A DNA stretch of 34,639 nt. Origin: Rodentolepis nana (Eukaryota > Platyhelminthes > Cestoda > Cyclophyllidea > Hymenolepididae). The position numbers and the translations under genes are program-made. The stretch covers positions 1 through 34,639 of the forward strand of contig UZAE01012647.1 of assembly GCA_900617975.1 (NCBI GenBank). Direction: 5' to 3'. Positions 14,501 through 26,500 of this stretch are shown one piece after another; position 1 is the stretch's first letter; each line of letters starts with the position of its first letter. Below the pieces are notes generated by a model. The model was not told the DNA's origin, ran no database searches, and saw only the letters and a program-made list of their open reading frames with translations.

Positions 14501-17500
14501 GATCCATTTCTCTTGTTGGTCCACCACCAACAAGTCTTCTCGGTGCAAGAATTCGAAAACTCTCTAAACATGCCATGAGTGGAAGTGAGCTGAGAATGAA
14601 TGTGGGAGCTGGCAATACGGGAAGCAATGGCTCTTCTGGAAGCAATAATGCGGCCCTTCCACAGATTCGATTGGCTGTGAAATATCAATCAATAGATGTT
14701 CTTCCTCTCCACTGTTACGATGATTTAAGAAAGGTGTGTTCATTATTATCACTCTAAATTACTAATGCTTTAAGTTCTAATTCTTTTTAAAAGATTAGCG
14801 AGTCGCATCCCATAGTGCTTGAAACATATTAACTTACGTAAATATCTCAGTACGAATGGCGCTTATTTGAAAAAATGACAAATCAGTTATCTATGGACCC
14901 CGTTCAAATACACTTCCATGCTTCATGGTTCCTTTTTAAACAAGTTCACCCCCTAAGTTGGTTCAGACCATCGAAATGATGTTGTGCTTACTGGGTTTCA
15001 TTTATTATGAGAATTTTTAATGAGGTAACTTTGCTTGTCCATATTTAAGTTGTTTTTTTTCAAAAACCTTATTTATATATAGGTAAAAAGGCATTTCTTA
15101 GTCTGAAAATAATCTGGCATTTTTATCAAAGTTCAACAATTGAATTCTGATAAAATTTCTAGTCGTACTAGTGGCAGCTAATTACTTTGTTTGGTGACGT
15201 GCCAGAATTAATTGAGTCATCTAATATAGCATAATTTCCACAATCGTTTGCGAACCTTCCCATTGCCCTATTTGCTAAAACGAAGTAATACGTGTCTTTC
15301 TACGATCATCTTTACTATACTTGGAACGCGTTGATGTGGCAGTACTCAAATTTCCATCCTATACAAATTGTCCTATTGCTCTTCAAATTTAACTACACAC
15401 GTTTCTGCGATAATTCGTCTTTAGTTGACAATGAATCTGTTTCAACCAGGGATTTTAACACTTCATCATTTGAATTTATAGGTCGTCTTACTTTTGTGGC
15501 ACCATTAAAAGGATTGATATCTACGGACTGAGAATTTTAGTTGTAGGCTTACAGGCGTTCAAGCCTTGATGCCAGTATCTAACTAACACCTTTTGTCTGT
15601 TTTGGGTTTCATCACTTTCACCCATTAACAATAGAATGAAATGTATTGCTTATAAATATTGTTGAATAATTTGTGTCTACTAAGAAAAGTTTACCTACAA
15701 AAGTATTTCCTTTGCCGTATTTGGATGAATTCGCTTCATTATAGGATAATTGTGGCATTTAGAGGGATGAATATGCACCAGTGAGCAAGTAGGTTATGTG
15801 GTTTCGATATTCAGTGCTCAATTGTACGCTTGGATTTTCATAATTGCTACAAGCTAGCACATATAATTGAAGTTCAAAGTTAGCTTTTATATATATATGC
15901 ATATGTATGTTATTCAAAAAGTTTCACTATCTGAACGAATTGGAGAAACAGCTATCAACCACACACATCGTTTATGCTCATTAGCATTCCGATAGGAAAA
16001 TCGTTGTAAATTTCAAATAACGCTTACTGTTTCACTTTTCTTCAAATTAGGTCTTCTTTTTCATATGATTCTATCAATTTTTAATTCGGAAAGGAGAACA
16101 ATCAATAAATTTTATCTTTAACACTGAAAGCCACATAATTAATAGGCTAATTAACACATTCCTGTCAAACAATCAAGATGAGGCAAGAGTCCATTTCAAA
16201 GTTGCATGATTTTATCTTTCTCTTCTGAGAGTATATTCCTGGTTTGCAATAATAAAAAGACGTTTAGGGAATTTTGTTCAGTTGAAATTTCAGTTGATAA
16301 TTAGGATGTTTCATTTTTGTCATTGTAAAAGATGCATAATTGTACTTCCTCCATATTTTGGGAAAATTTTTGCTTTGGAATAATTGGCTGCGAATCTTGA
16401 AAATACTGCACTTTTTAATGAACAATGACGACATTGAAACCCTACTTGTATAGTAAAGCACAAACAATAGGAGTTTCTTTTATTTCCTGTACTTCGTTTG
16501 AGTTGAGTCGGCGAATTAACGTAGGAGCTCTATGGCTGCCGAGGGCTTTTTCTTGAACTCCTAATTCGGTCGGATTTCCTTCCCCAAGCTTATCGTTATA
16601 TGGCGCGGCTAATTAAAGCAAAATCCTATTCTACTAACTTTTCATCATATCTCTATGTCACATCGGTTTGTTCTCTAACCTTTACAGGTGATTTGAAGGT
16701 GATGTGAAGTAGACGATTTGCACTTAGGAAATCCGTTCATCTCTTTGCCGCTTATTTACACCTTCATTTTACCTCAGTGTTTTCCCTAATTGCTCAAGAT
16801 ATTGTTGACGTAGCATCGACTTGGCATAGATGCTAATTAACTCACTCTCGGTTTAATGACACAGATATATTTTTATGCATAATCCCTAGCATAGTCAATC
16901 TAAACGGAGCTCTATTTCATTCTTATTTGTTTATTTGTAACAAATGGCAGGCGTTTTGGTAGTTATCATTAGCCCTTTAGTTGACTTCGGGCTTTACAGA
17001 GGGGAGGAGGAACATCAAAGTGAGAAGAATTCGGGAGGGGGAATAGAAGAGTGATTCACAGATGTAAAAGAAACACACAGACACTAAGCCTCAGAAAGGG
17101 GTGATGGTAGTTTGAAGTGAGAAGTCAACTGCCGGTTAGTTGACTTTTTTTGCCGTATGATTATACGTTGCCCAGGGTGTACCACGAGGAGATAAGTCTA
17201 TCACACACCCCCTATTTCATTCTTAAATGTGATTAGCTCCTGCTTCAAGTCTCCAAGCTCAGTATGGTCACCTCTGCAGGTTTCCAATACGTAGGATGTC
17301 ATTAAATCCGAAGGTCACATCCCTGGTCTGTATTGGACAAAGGGTATATGATTTTGGTTGCAAAATATACCGATGGGAGAGAGGACATCAAAGTGGAAGG
17401 AGGGAGAGATTACCAAGGAGTTCAATTTATAGTTTGGATATTTGTCTCTAAGATCTGCTTTGACTGCAATATTTGAGAGCTATCAGTCCGGTGGCAGCTC

Positions 17501-20500
17501 ACTTTCCACTGAATAGGAGTTTTCATCGGAAAAGATATTCATCCAATTTTTATATTCTAAATTCTACTGTTCGTACACTCAATTGGATTTACCTGATAGC
17601 TGAGGAAAGTTTTCATTGGTTTCTTATCATTTTATCGATCTTTAACCAATAAGGCTTTTTGTGCCTCCTTAAACATTATCAGTTACCGTTATGGAACTCT
17701 TCCACGGCTTCCATCTTCTTTTCTCAGAAAGTTAAATATCTTAATTGTAAATGGGATTGTCGGTTGCTTAAAGTACACAAATAAATGCCCGAATTGTTGT
17801 CGTTTAGTATTGAGAGCTTTTCATAAAGAGGGCAAATGGTTGCAAAGTAACTGCTTTTAAAATTAGCGCCATTTCGTGAATATTGGTGGGGGTAAATAAG
17901 CGTGACACAAATACATCCTATCCTAAATGCCAAGTTTGTGCCGACAGAAAATGATATTTGCTCCAAATTGTGTCCACTGTTTGGCGGAATGCTGGCCTTG
18001 CATTATTAATACTTCGGTCGAAATATCATTGTAATTATACACAATCAATCTTAATTTGAATAGTGTTAATTATGGAATTAAAAAAGCAATTCACCTTCAG
18101 TTATGATTTTTTACAACGGAAGGAATTGACGACTTTATGTAAATAACCATCAAGCGTGAATAAGGTGGCATGCTGGAAATTTTTGCTGTGCGCTTAATCC
18201 ACAATAAATCCCAACAATTTTCAGTTATGTGAAGGATATAAATCTTGACTAATCCGCTGAATCAGTAGTTTCTTTAAGTAACTTATAAGTTTTACTTAAA
18301 TTTCGAAACTTATTTCCATAAAGTCGAGCTGAAATTCCACATTTTTTTATCTGCTTAGTTTAAAGTTCTAAAACTAAGAGGATTTGCTATGAAAATGAAA
18401 TTCTGGTTTGGAGAACTGTTGGGGGGAAGGGGGGAGTGTAGAAACACCCATTAATTCCCCACACAAAATATGTGGAACCTGGTAGCGCCTTAGACAGGGT
18501 TCTTTTGGAATATCTCACTTTGGGGTCGATGTCGTGGTTCATGCATTCACATATGCAGAGATTTGAAAGCATTACTTAATTGTATATCTGAAATTTTGTC
18601 AGTGAATATGTTTGTGCTTGTTTGCATTACTACAAAACCATAAAGTTTGTGCTTTTTGCTGAGAAGTCATCACTTATTTTGAAAATCTGCCACCACCATG
18701 TTAGGAGCGAATTTCAATTCTGCAAAAACCTGCCTGTCTAAAGTGATTGGTTCACACCTTCAAATTGACATATTTTCATATAATTGTCGTTATTCTAAAG
18801 GGATTTTTCGTTTGTATGAAACAAATAAGCATTTACAATTTTTTAAAAACAAAATATTTCGATTCGTGTCCTCTTGGACTATTCAAACTCTCCTTACATA
18901 TATCTATAAACAAGCATAAGGATTCTATGGTTTGACATTACTTGAGTACTTTTATAAGTTTTGGTGTGTTCAGGGGAATGAAAATGCCATTTATTCCTTG
19001 CTTATCTAAAAGGTGTGCGGTGAGGTGAAGTGTTTATTGAGGGTGAACATGATGTAAAGTTTAAGTGGGAAAAAAGTAATCGCCTGTCATAGTTGTCAAT
19101 TTAACTGGTAGATATTATCAGCAACCTAAAAATGTTCCACTTCCATTTAAATTGGTTCTGACCACTTAGGTTCTAATTTCAGTAAAAGCGTTCTTATTTT
19201 ACCATTAGAATACAGAAGTAGTTAAAGTTTTAATTCCAGGAATTTGTATCACTTTGCTAAATTACAAAAGTAGGCTTTTTTGAGACATTGAACGAATTCC
19301 TTTACTGAATTGTCTATCATTGAGGATTTCTGACAATTGGGCTCAAGAGCCTCCGCCATAATCAAATCTTGGCGTTTGATGGTATAAACAAAATTTGCTA
19401 AATGGTTGTTTTTCGGGTGTACGGTTAGATCTGCGGGTAGAAGAAAGCATTTTTCGGCAGAACGAAGGATAATGCTGACTTCAGTACCTGCGGGATTTCT
19501 CTTCGAGGAATCACCTTTAGCCTCGGGGAATTCGCAATCTAATTTACTTTTCTTTACGACGTCGTCTGCGCAACAGATTTGGTTTTGGTATTTCGAAGAG
19601 TTGCTGTCATGAGAAACAATAGATTCCATTTTCAGCAAAAGTTTTGCAAGGACGTTAGGTTGTGGGGGGGGGGGGGGGGANNNNNNNNNNNNNNNNNNNN
19701 NNNNNNNNNNNNNNNNNNNNNNNNNNNNNNNNNNNNNNNNNNNNNNNNNNNNNNNNNNNNNNNNNNNNNNNNNNNNNNNNNNNNNNNNNNNNNNNNNNNN
19801 NNNNNNNNNNNNNNNNNNNNNNNNNNNNNNNNNNNNNNNNNNNNNNNNNNNNNNNNNNNNNNNNNNNNNNNNNNNNNNNNNNNNNNNNNNNNNNNNNNNN
19901 NNNNNNNNNNNNNNNNNNNNNNNNNNNNNNNNNNNNNNNNNNNNNNNNNNNNNNNNNNNNNNNNNNNNNNNNNNNNNNNNNNNNNNNNNNNNNNNNNNNN
20001 NNNNNNNNNNNNNNNNNNNNNNNNNNNNNNNNNNNNNNNNNNNNNNNNNNNNNNNNNNNNNNNNNNNNNNNNNNNNNNNNNNNNNNNNNNNNNNNNNNNN
20101 NNNNNNNNNNNNNNNNNNNNNNNNNNNNNNNNNNNNNNNNNNNNNNNNNNNNNNNNNNNNNNNNNNNNNNNNNNNNNNNNNNNNNNNNNNNNNNNNNNNN
20201 NNNNNNNNNNNNNNNNNNNNNNNNNNNNNNNNNNNNNNNNNNNNNNNNNNNNNNNNNNNNNNNNNNNNNNNNNNNNNNNNNNNNNNNNNNNNNNNNNNNN
20301 NNNNNNNNNNNNNNNNNNNNNNNNNNNNNNNNNNNNNNNNNNNNNNNNNNNNNNNNNNNNNNNNNNNNNNNNNNNNNNNNNNNNNNNNNNNNNNNNNNNN
20401 NNNNNNNNNNNNNNNNNNNNNNNNNNNNNNNNNNNNNNNNNNNNNNNNNNNNNNNNNNNNNNNNNNNNNNNNNNNNNNNNNNNNNNNNNNNNNNNNNNNN

Positions 20501-23500
20501 NNNNNNNNNNNNNNNNNNNNNNNNNNNNNNNNNNNNNNNNNNNNNNNNNNNNNNNNNNNNNNNNNNNNNNNNNNNNNNNNNNNNNNNNNNNNNNNNNNNN
20601 NNNNNCTACGATTCTCAAGACGCACAAAAATATGTAACAACGCAGTTGGGTTGCGGATTTGATGATAATAACCCGAAAGCTTGAGATTAAAATTCAAGTT
20701 GGGTTGAGGTGCGTTGGTTTTTATGCTAATTAGGGTGTGTACTTTATAACTCCGTCAGGAAAAAAGGAATGAGAATGGGAAGGGGGTAGAGACACCAAAC
20801 CTACGAGGTGGTGAGGTCCCAACACGAATTGGCACTGAGGACACATAACAGAAGTTTAGAGCTCAGTGGGGACTGAACGTTAGGGGGGTATACCATAAAA
20901 TATTTAAATTGCTTACAGCTCAATAAATGATGAATTGGGGGGGGGGGGGATTTAAGACTTAAAGTGGACTAAAGCTCGCTTCTTTTAAACCAAGAGTATT
21001 TGTTTCACTTTTCATAAAATCAAATGCAAGAGTAGAGGAGAAAAAGTCGATTATTCTCAAGCTGAGTATAAATCAGATTGTAATAGCTGCTGTCACGCAA
21101 AAGATGAGCAAAGGGTAATAATACGAATCCTGTGTATAGTTTCAAGTGGAGGCGGGCAGGCTCGAGAGGAAGTGTAAATTAATGTCGAAGAGGAGTGGAA
21201 CACGCGAGCATAACAGAGCGTTTTTGTGAGAATGGCATTTCTGTGCCATATATTTGCTTAGATGCCTCTTGTCTTATCCAAAACATATTTGGGAAGAGGG
21301 AACTGTTGAAATTTCAATGAGTGAATGCAAAGAAAGCTGTTGTATGAAGTCCAAAATCATTCAATTCTACTGACAGGGAAATAAAGCATCGAGGCTTTTG
21401 TAATTCAATCGCCTTTGTAGCCCATTCAAACGTTGTGCAAGTATGAGTTGGTCCACGAATAGTTGACATTTCCCGTTTCCCGTGTGCCTGCCTAAGCGTG
21501 TCTGCCTTCATTTGACAGCCTAGGATCGATGACAATTCATACATACTTACAGTGGATAGTATCAACAAAGCAAGAAGAGGAAAATTAGTGAGAAATTCAT
21601 GCATTCTGTGAAGTCACTCATATTAATTTGCAACTACTCTTACATACCCCATAACCTGATGTCAGTTATTCATTCAAGGGTAAAAGAACAATGAAATGCA
21701 GTGTAAGAGGAATTTCAAATCGAGGGAGGGGGAGGGGACTTTGAATGTGACGAAATAATTACCCATTGAATTCGATTCTACGGCGTTTGAAATCTGATTT
21801 AGCCCATTTGCCCATTGCCCAGCTTTTAAGCGTCTTGAAGGAAGGCGAGATTGCTGGTTTGAATAAAAATGATCATTTTCTTAGTGAATATTAGCATCAA
21901 CTAATGAAGCTAAGTAGGTGTGTAGTATTAAACTTGTTGCTTTCTATGGAGCTAAAAATTGTTTTCTCTTTCAAAGGTTCTAAAGTCAAAAGGGTTAATT
22001 CGATCTCCTCATATTACAGACGGTATTCCTAGTGAAGTTTCCTGTCACCTTGGTGTTCATGCAGTGTCTGTGGCTGTCTGCTAAGTATCTTATTTATACA
22101 TGGGTTACAAAACACTTTCAATTTCAATGTTTGTAGTACAGGCCACTTGCAGGAAATTTCTGTCGTTTTGCGCGCAGATGAAAAGTAACAAAGAGTTCAA
22201 TATAACTCGCACATACTTTGTGTACCAAGTTCCCCTTTAGTTTGATTTTGGCATGTTTGAAATAATATTTTAAGTAGTCAGCACTTTGAATAATGAAATT
22301 GTTGCACCAGATTGTTTCCAATTGAACTTTGTTTATTTCAATTTTCGTTGATTGCTCAAATTTGATCGTCTCAACGCATTTTAGAGGTGATTTAGGCATT
22401 TTTCGAGGCCATATTATCGCATATATTTCACTGTATGCTGCGCTACCTCTTGATAGACAAAGATCTTTAGATCAAATCCTCCTTTTTCACCAATTCGGCC
22501 CTTTTTCAAGGAAATTGGCCTCTCGCACCTTCTGTATAAGTCAGTTTTCCGCGAATATGTTCTTAATGGTCATCAGGGGGGCGGGGGACAAATGCATTTT
22601 CCAAATCTTTAATGGATTGAACAGCCATGCACTTTTGCAACAACAACAACAACTATGCACTGTCTGAGGCGGAAAGATTGAAACTCCTCTTTAAGTGCCA
22701 AAAAAAGTATAGTCTAAATATGGGCTTGAAACCATAGCTATTTCTTGTAATGACTCAGTTGCGTTAAGCTGGAACCCTCTTTTGCAATTTTGCTAGCAAT
22801 TAGGAATATACCATCAAGTGGTCCTAATCTTGTGTATTTCTCTGTCCTCTGCAACTCTATAAAATGGAATATACTCATGTGGAGTTAGCTAAGCGTTAAT
22901 TTTGATGTGAGTGAACTTGAGAACTGAGGAACGTGGACCTCTGCTAAGGAAGGAAACCGAAGGCTCCTGACTTATTCGATGAGTCTTGTTGAGGCTCAAA
23001 ATGCAGTTCCATAAAGCGTCTAATAAACTTGCAGTTGAATTTTTATTTTGTTTCAGAAAATCTCTCTCTCCTCTTCCGTTCCAACTCGATCTGTTCCAAG
23101 GCGGTTGAGTGCTACATCAAACTGGTTGGAGCTGAGGTGAGAACCATTTTACTAATTAAAGCTCTTTGGCAATGGAAACTAGGTGTTTGTGGAAAGATCC
23201 TGTCTAAGATATTTTTGTCTGTTTTAGTCAGGTTAATACAGTTTGGCAAAAACTGGAAAGTAGCATTGCATGTTTTCAAAGTAGTTTTAATACATAGCCA
23301 TAATGGCAGAGGAACAAACAGTGATTTATAGAAAGCGCGCTCTAACTCACGTGAGGATTATCTACTAATAGAATGCGCTTTGACATAGCCCAAGTGATTC
23401 TTTCACTGTGCGTATATACAAATGAATATTGAATCCCTCTACCTCAGCTGGTCCATCATCGTGATTCCTGCGGAAGGAAGATGTGATGAAGAAAAAATCT

Positions 23501-26500
23501 TGTATATAACCACTTTTAGACATTGGATTTCGATCTCGTTGCAAAAGGTATAGATTGGCCTGTACCATGGCGAGTTCGCATTAGAACGATACACTTGAAA
23601 ATGTGATTTTAAATTTTATTGCCAATTTCGAAAATTTGGAATTTATTTCATCTTTTACTAGAAAGAGTTGAAATAAGAAGACATTGAGGAATTTACTTGA
23701 CATTTCCAAGCATCTAAGGGAAATCAAAAGGTCGAAAAATTGTCTTAACGCCTTTTGTTCCGTTTTTTTTTTATGGTTGGGATATCGTAATTGTTACCTA
23801 TTACGGTTTCAAAAACTCCTGTACGCTTGTATTAATGAGTACATTGCTGAATCATCTGCAGTTGGGTATTTGTGTTTTCTGTGCTGCTCTGTAACTACTA
23901 GAAGTGTATATTTCCCAAACCGATTCCGGATAACGGCCAAGGTTAACCAATAATGGGTCATTTATGTAGCGGTAGCAGGTAAAATCGAAATGGTTGTCAG
24001 ACGATTTTTATGACTACAACATTTCCAATGTATGGCTGGCCTCCCAACTCCCCTCCCCCCCCTCCCCCCTCCTTCCCCAAACCTCAGGCCGATGGACTAC
24101 CGTACCGAGTTATGGGACGTTGTCAAGGGAAGCACTAGTCCCCATGCCAGTACTGCTTAACCCAATCAATTAATGGAAGGAATGAAAGCAGTCTGTGAGA
24201 CCACTCAGTAAATGCGTAAAATCAACTTGTTAGTTCATATTTATGTTTCCATTAATAAAGAAATTTGCAATTCTTCTCCTCCCTTCAATGGCCAATTTAG
24301 TTTATTTGCCATTTAAATTAATTATGCGTGAAGATTTATATTCAGGACATCTAATGCGTCATAAAACACACCTAATCGATTTTTCGCTTTATCATTTACA
24401 ACCTCCTGCCAATTTACATTCAACACAATTCGTTTTTTCCCTCTCTTCTTAATTCGAAGCATACGTTGGTCTCTGCATGCAAGAAATTTATTTAGTCAAC
24501 ATGACAATAAATGTTTCCTTGCATATTGCGATACACATTGGATATGAATCATCGCGTGTATACGCGAAAATACACGCGTGCTTTGCTTCCCCCGCTAGCT
24601 TGTACGAAAATTATCTCTTTTCTGTGCCATAAATCGATTTTTGTGGTGGACTATTTCTTCCCCACATTAGGTATTCAAGCCACATCTTCTGCTCTAATTA
24701 GTATTTGTTTGTACCAATCACAGTGTCGGTTACTATGGTGACATATCGGGCGATAAATAAATCCTTCATCATCACTTTTTGCTTTGCTTATTTTACGGAA
24801 TCAATCATTATAAAGAAGGCTTAATATCCCCTATTCCCACCACAATCATGTAAGACTTCTACATATGCGAGATAAACTAAATTATACCATTTTTAATTGA
24901 ATTCAATAATCGGTTAATATGCCGATAACATGGAAACATGCAAGACATTAAGTGGGCTGTGTGAAAATGTAATTTAGTATATGGAAAGCAGATGAATTGT
25001 ACAATCCATTGGGTTGTAAGGAAAAAATAGTAGGTATGACCTGGGAATTTTTCTCTGAATAATGTTCCCATTTTAGGGCGTTGGTTGTGAGTAATAAACG
25101 TAGGATAAAACGCCCTTATTTACTGCTGAATTCTTACATCCTTGGATAGCTGGTACTGTTTAGTTTCGACAGAGTTTGTTAGTAGCTATAATGGAGTCTG
25201 GACTATATAATAGAACCGCAATTGTATATTTTGAACCGCTAACGATGATTAAATTGTGGATGTATTGTCAATTGGCTTTTTGTCTTTGTAGTATCTCCAA
25301 AAGCTTCTCCGTTGTTTCATCGAAAATCTCCTCACCTCAAGCGAAGACCTTGAAGTGGATCCCTCCCGTTTGAATGGAATTTCTTCATCTCCTGGCTCAG
25401 ATAGTGGTGCTTCCAATGGTTCAACTGAAGCAGACTCTAGTCTCCTTCGGAGGAATCAAACTGCTCTCATGAACGCAGTGAAGATAGTTTGGCAACGACT
25501 GCAGGCCAGTCTCAACTACTTTCCTTCGTAAGATTGTGTTGACTTAAGTATTTCTCTTTGCATGGAAAGATGAATAATCTGGGTTTTGTTTTATTAAAGA
25601 GATTTGAGGAGTTCCCTCGCCTCAATTAGACGAACAGTGAAACAGCGACACGGTCAAGAGGTGGCAGATCAACTCATTTCAGGTTGTCTCTTCCTTCGCT
25701 ACATATGTCCAGCCATTCACGGTCCAACTCTCTTTGGCCTGACCAATGCTATTCCGGATGACCCACGCGTTTCTAGAAACCTCACTCTCCTGGCTAAAGT
25801 CCTCCAAACCATCGCCAACTTCTCGCATTTCGAAGCCAAGGAGAACTATATGCGTTTCCTAAATGATTTTGTCCAATCCATGCAGGAAGAAATGCACCAA
25901 TTTCTACGTTCCGTTTCCACGGTCGAAGAGAAAAATAATTCGGGAATTTGCAAACGTCAAATGACAAATGTGTCTAATTGTCACAATAATATTGACTTGG
26001 GCTATGAATTGACAATGCTCTACCGTCAACTTAAAAACATTCTAGATAAGGATCCGAAGGTTCGTAGTAACATCCATTTATTTAGTTAATATATCTACTT
26101 ACAAGACTTAAGCAGCAGAGCGGTGTTTCATTCTCTAGGTGCCAGAAAGTTTGGCAGAACTGCCAGGTATTTTAGCCAGCATTACTCCACTGCTTTCGGC
26201 GCCTCCTTTGCGTCGAAGTTTCTCAAATGTAGGAAGTGGCATGAGAGCTGCGACGTCTACATCTTTAGAAGATGCTGTGAATGTTCGAGCTGGTACACTT
26301 CGCTTTCTGAGTATGGTGAATCCTCCTTCATTACATGGACTGCATATTACTCATTCAGAACAACCTCCAACGCCTGCATCCATCTACACGTCTGGAAGTG
26401 AATTCGTAAGTTTAATTATATAAAATCGTTTTGTTTAGGGTACCTAAATACATTCGAGGGAGTGGTGTGATTGTATGGGGCAACTAGTTGTCCAGATAAC

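Larger units (their letters stand above)
14734..23056 (+). other. Intron region around the assembly gap (8.3 kb)
   Basis: Lies between exon 5 (ending at phase 0) and the next visible exon (needing one base from the previous one). At least one exon of length 1 modulo 3 must be spliced in here. I read both flanks and found no + strand exon matching the expected start of the RasGAP domain. The region carries a SINE-like insertion at 16926-17211, the N gap, long G runs, and two minus-strand coding-like segments listed separately. Confidence 0.7.

Noticed and set aside
14374..14752. Three minus-strand ORFs opposite exon 5
   Set aside because: Antisense shadows of a real, GC-richer exon.
19249..20697. 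Very long ORFs (331-482 codons) across the gap on both strands
   Set aside because: They exist only because N bases contain no stop codons. Only the resolved flank 19249-19680 was considered further.
22016..22085. Acceptor-like TATTACAG as the missing RasGAP exon
   Set aside because: None of the frames resembles the expected GAP helices, and there is no good donor at the required phase.
22329..22667. 112-codon + strand ORF ending in poly-Gln
   Set aside because: Composition is that of AT-rich chance sequence, the Gln run is a CAA microsatellite, no domain is seen, and it does not supply the missing RasGAP segment.
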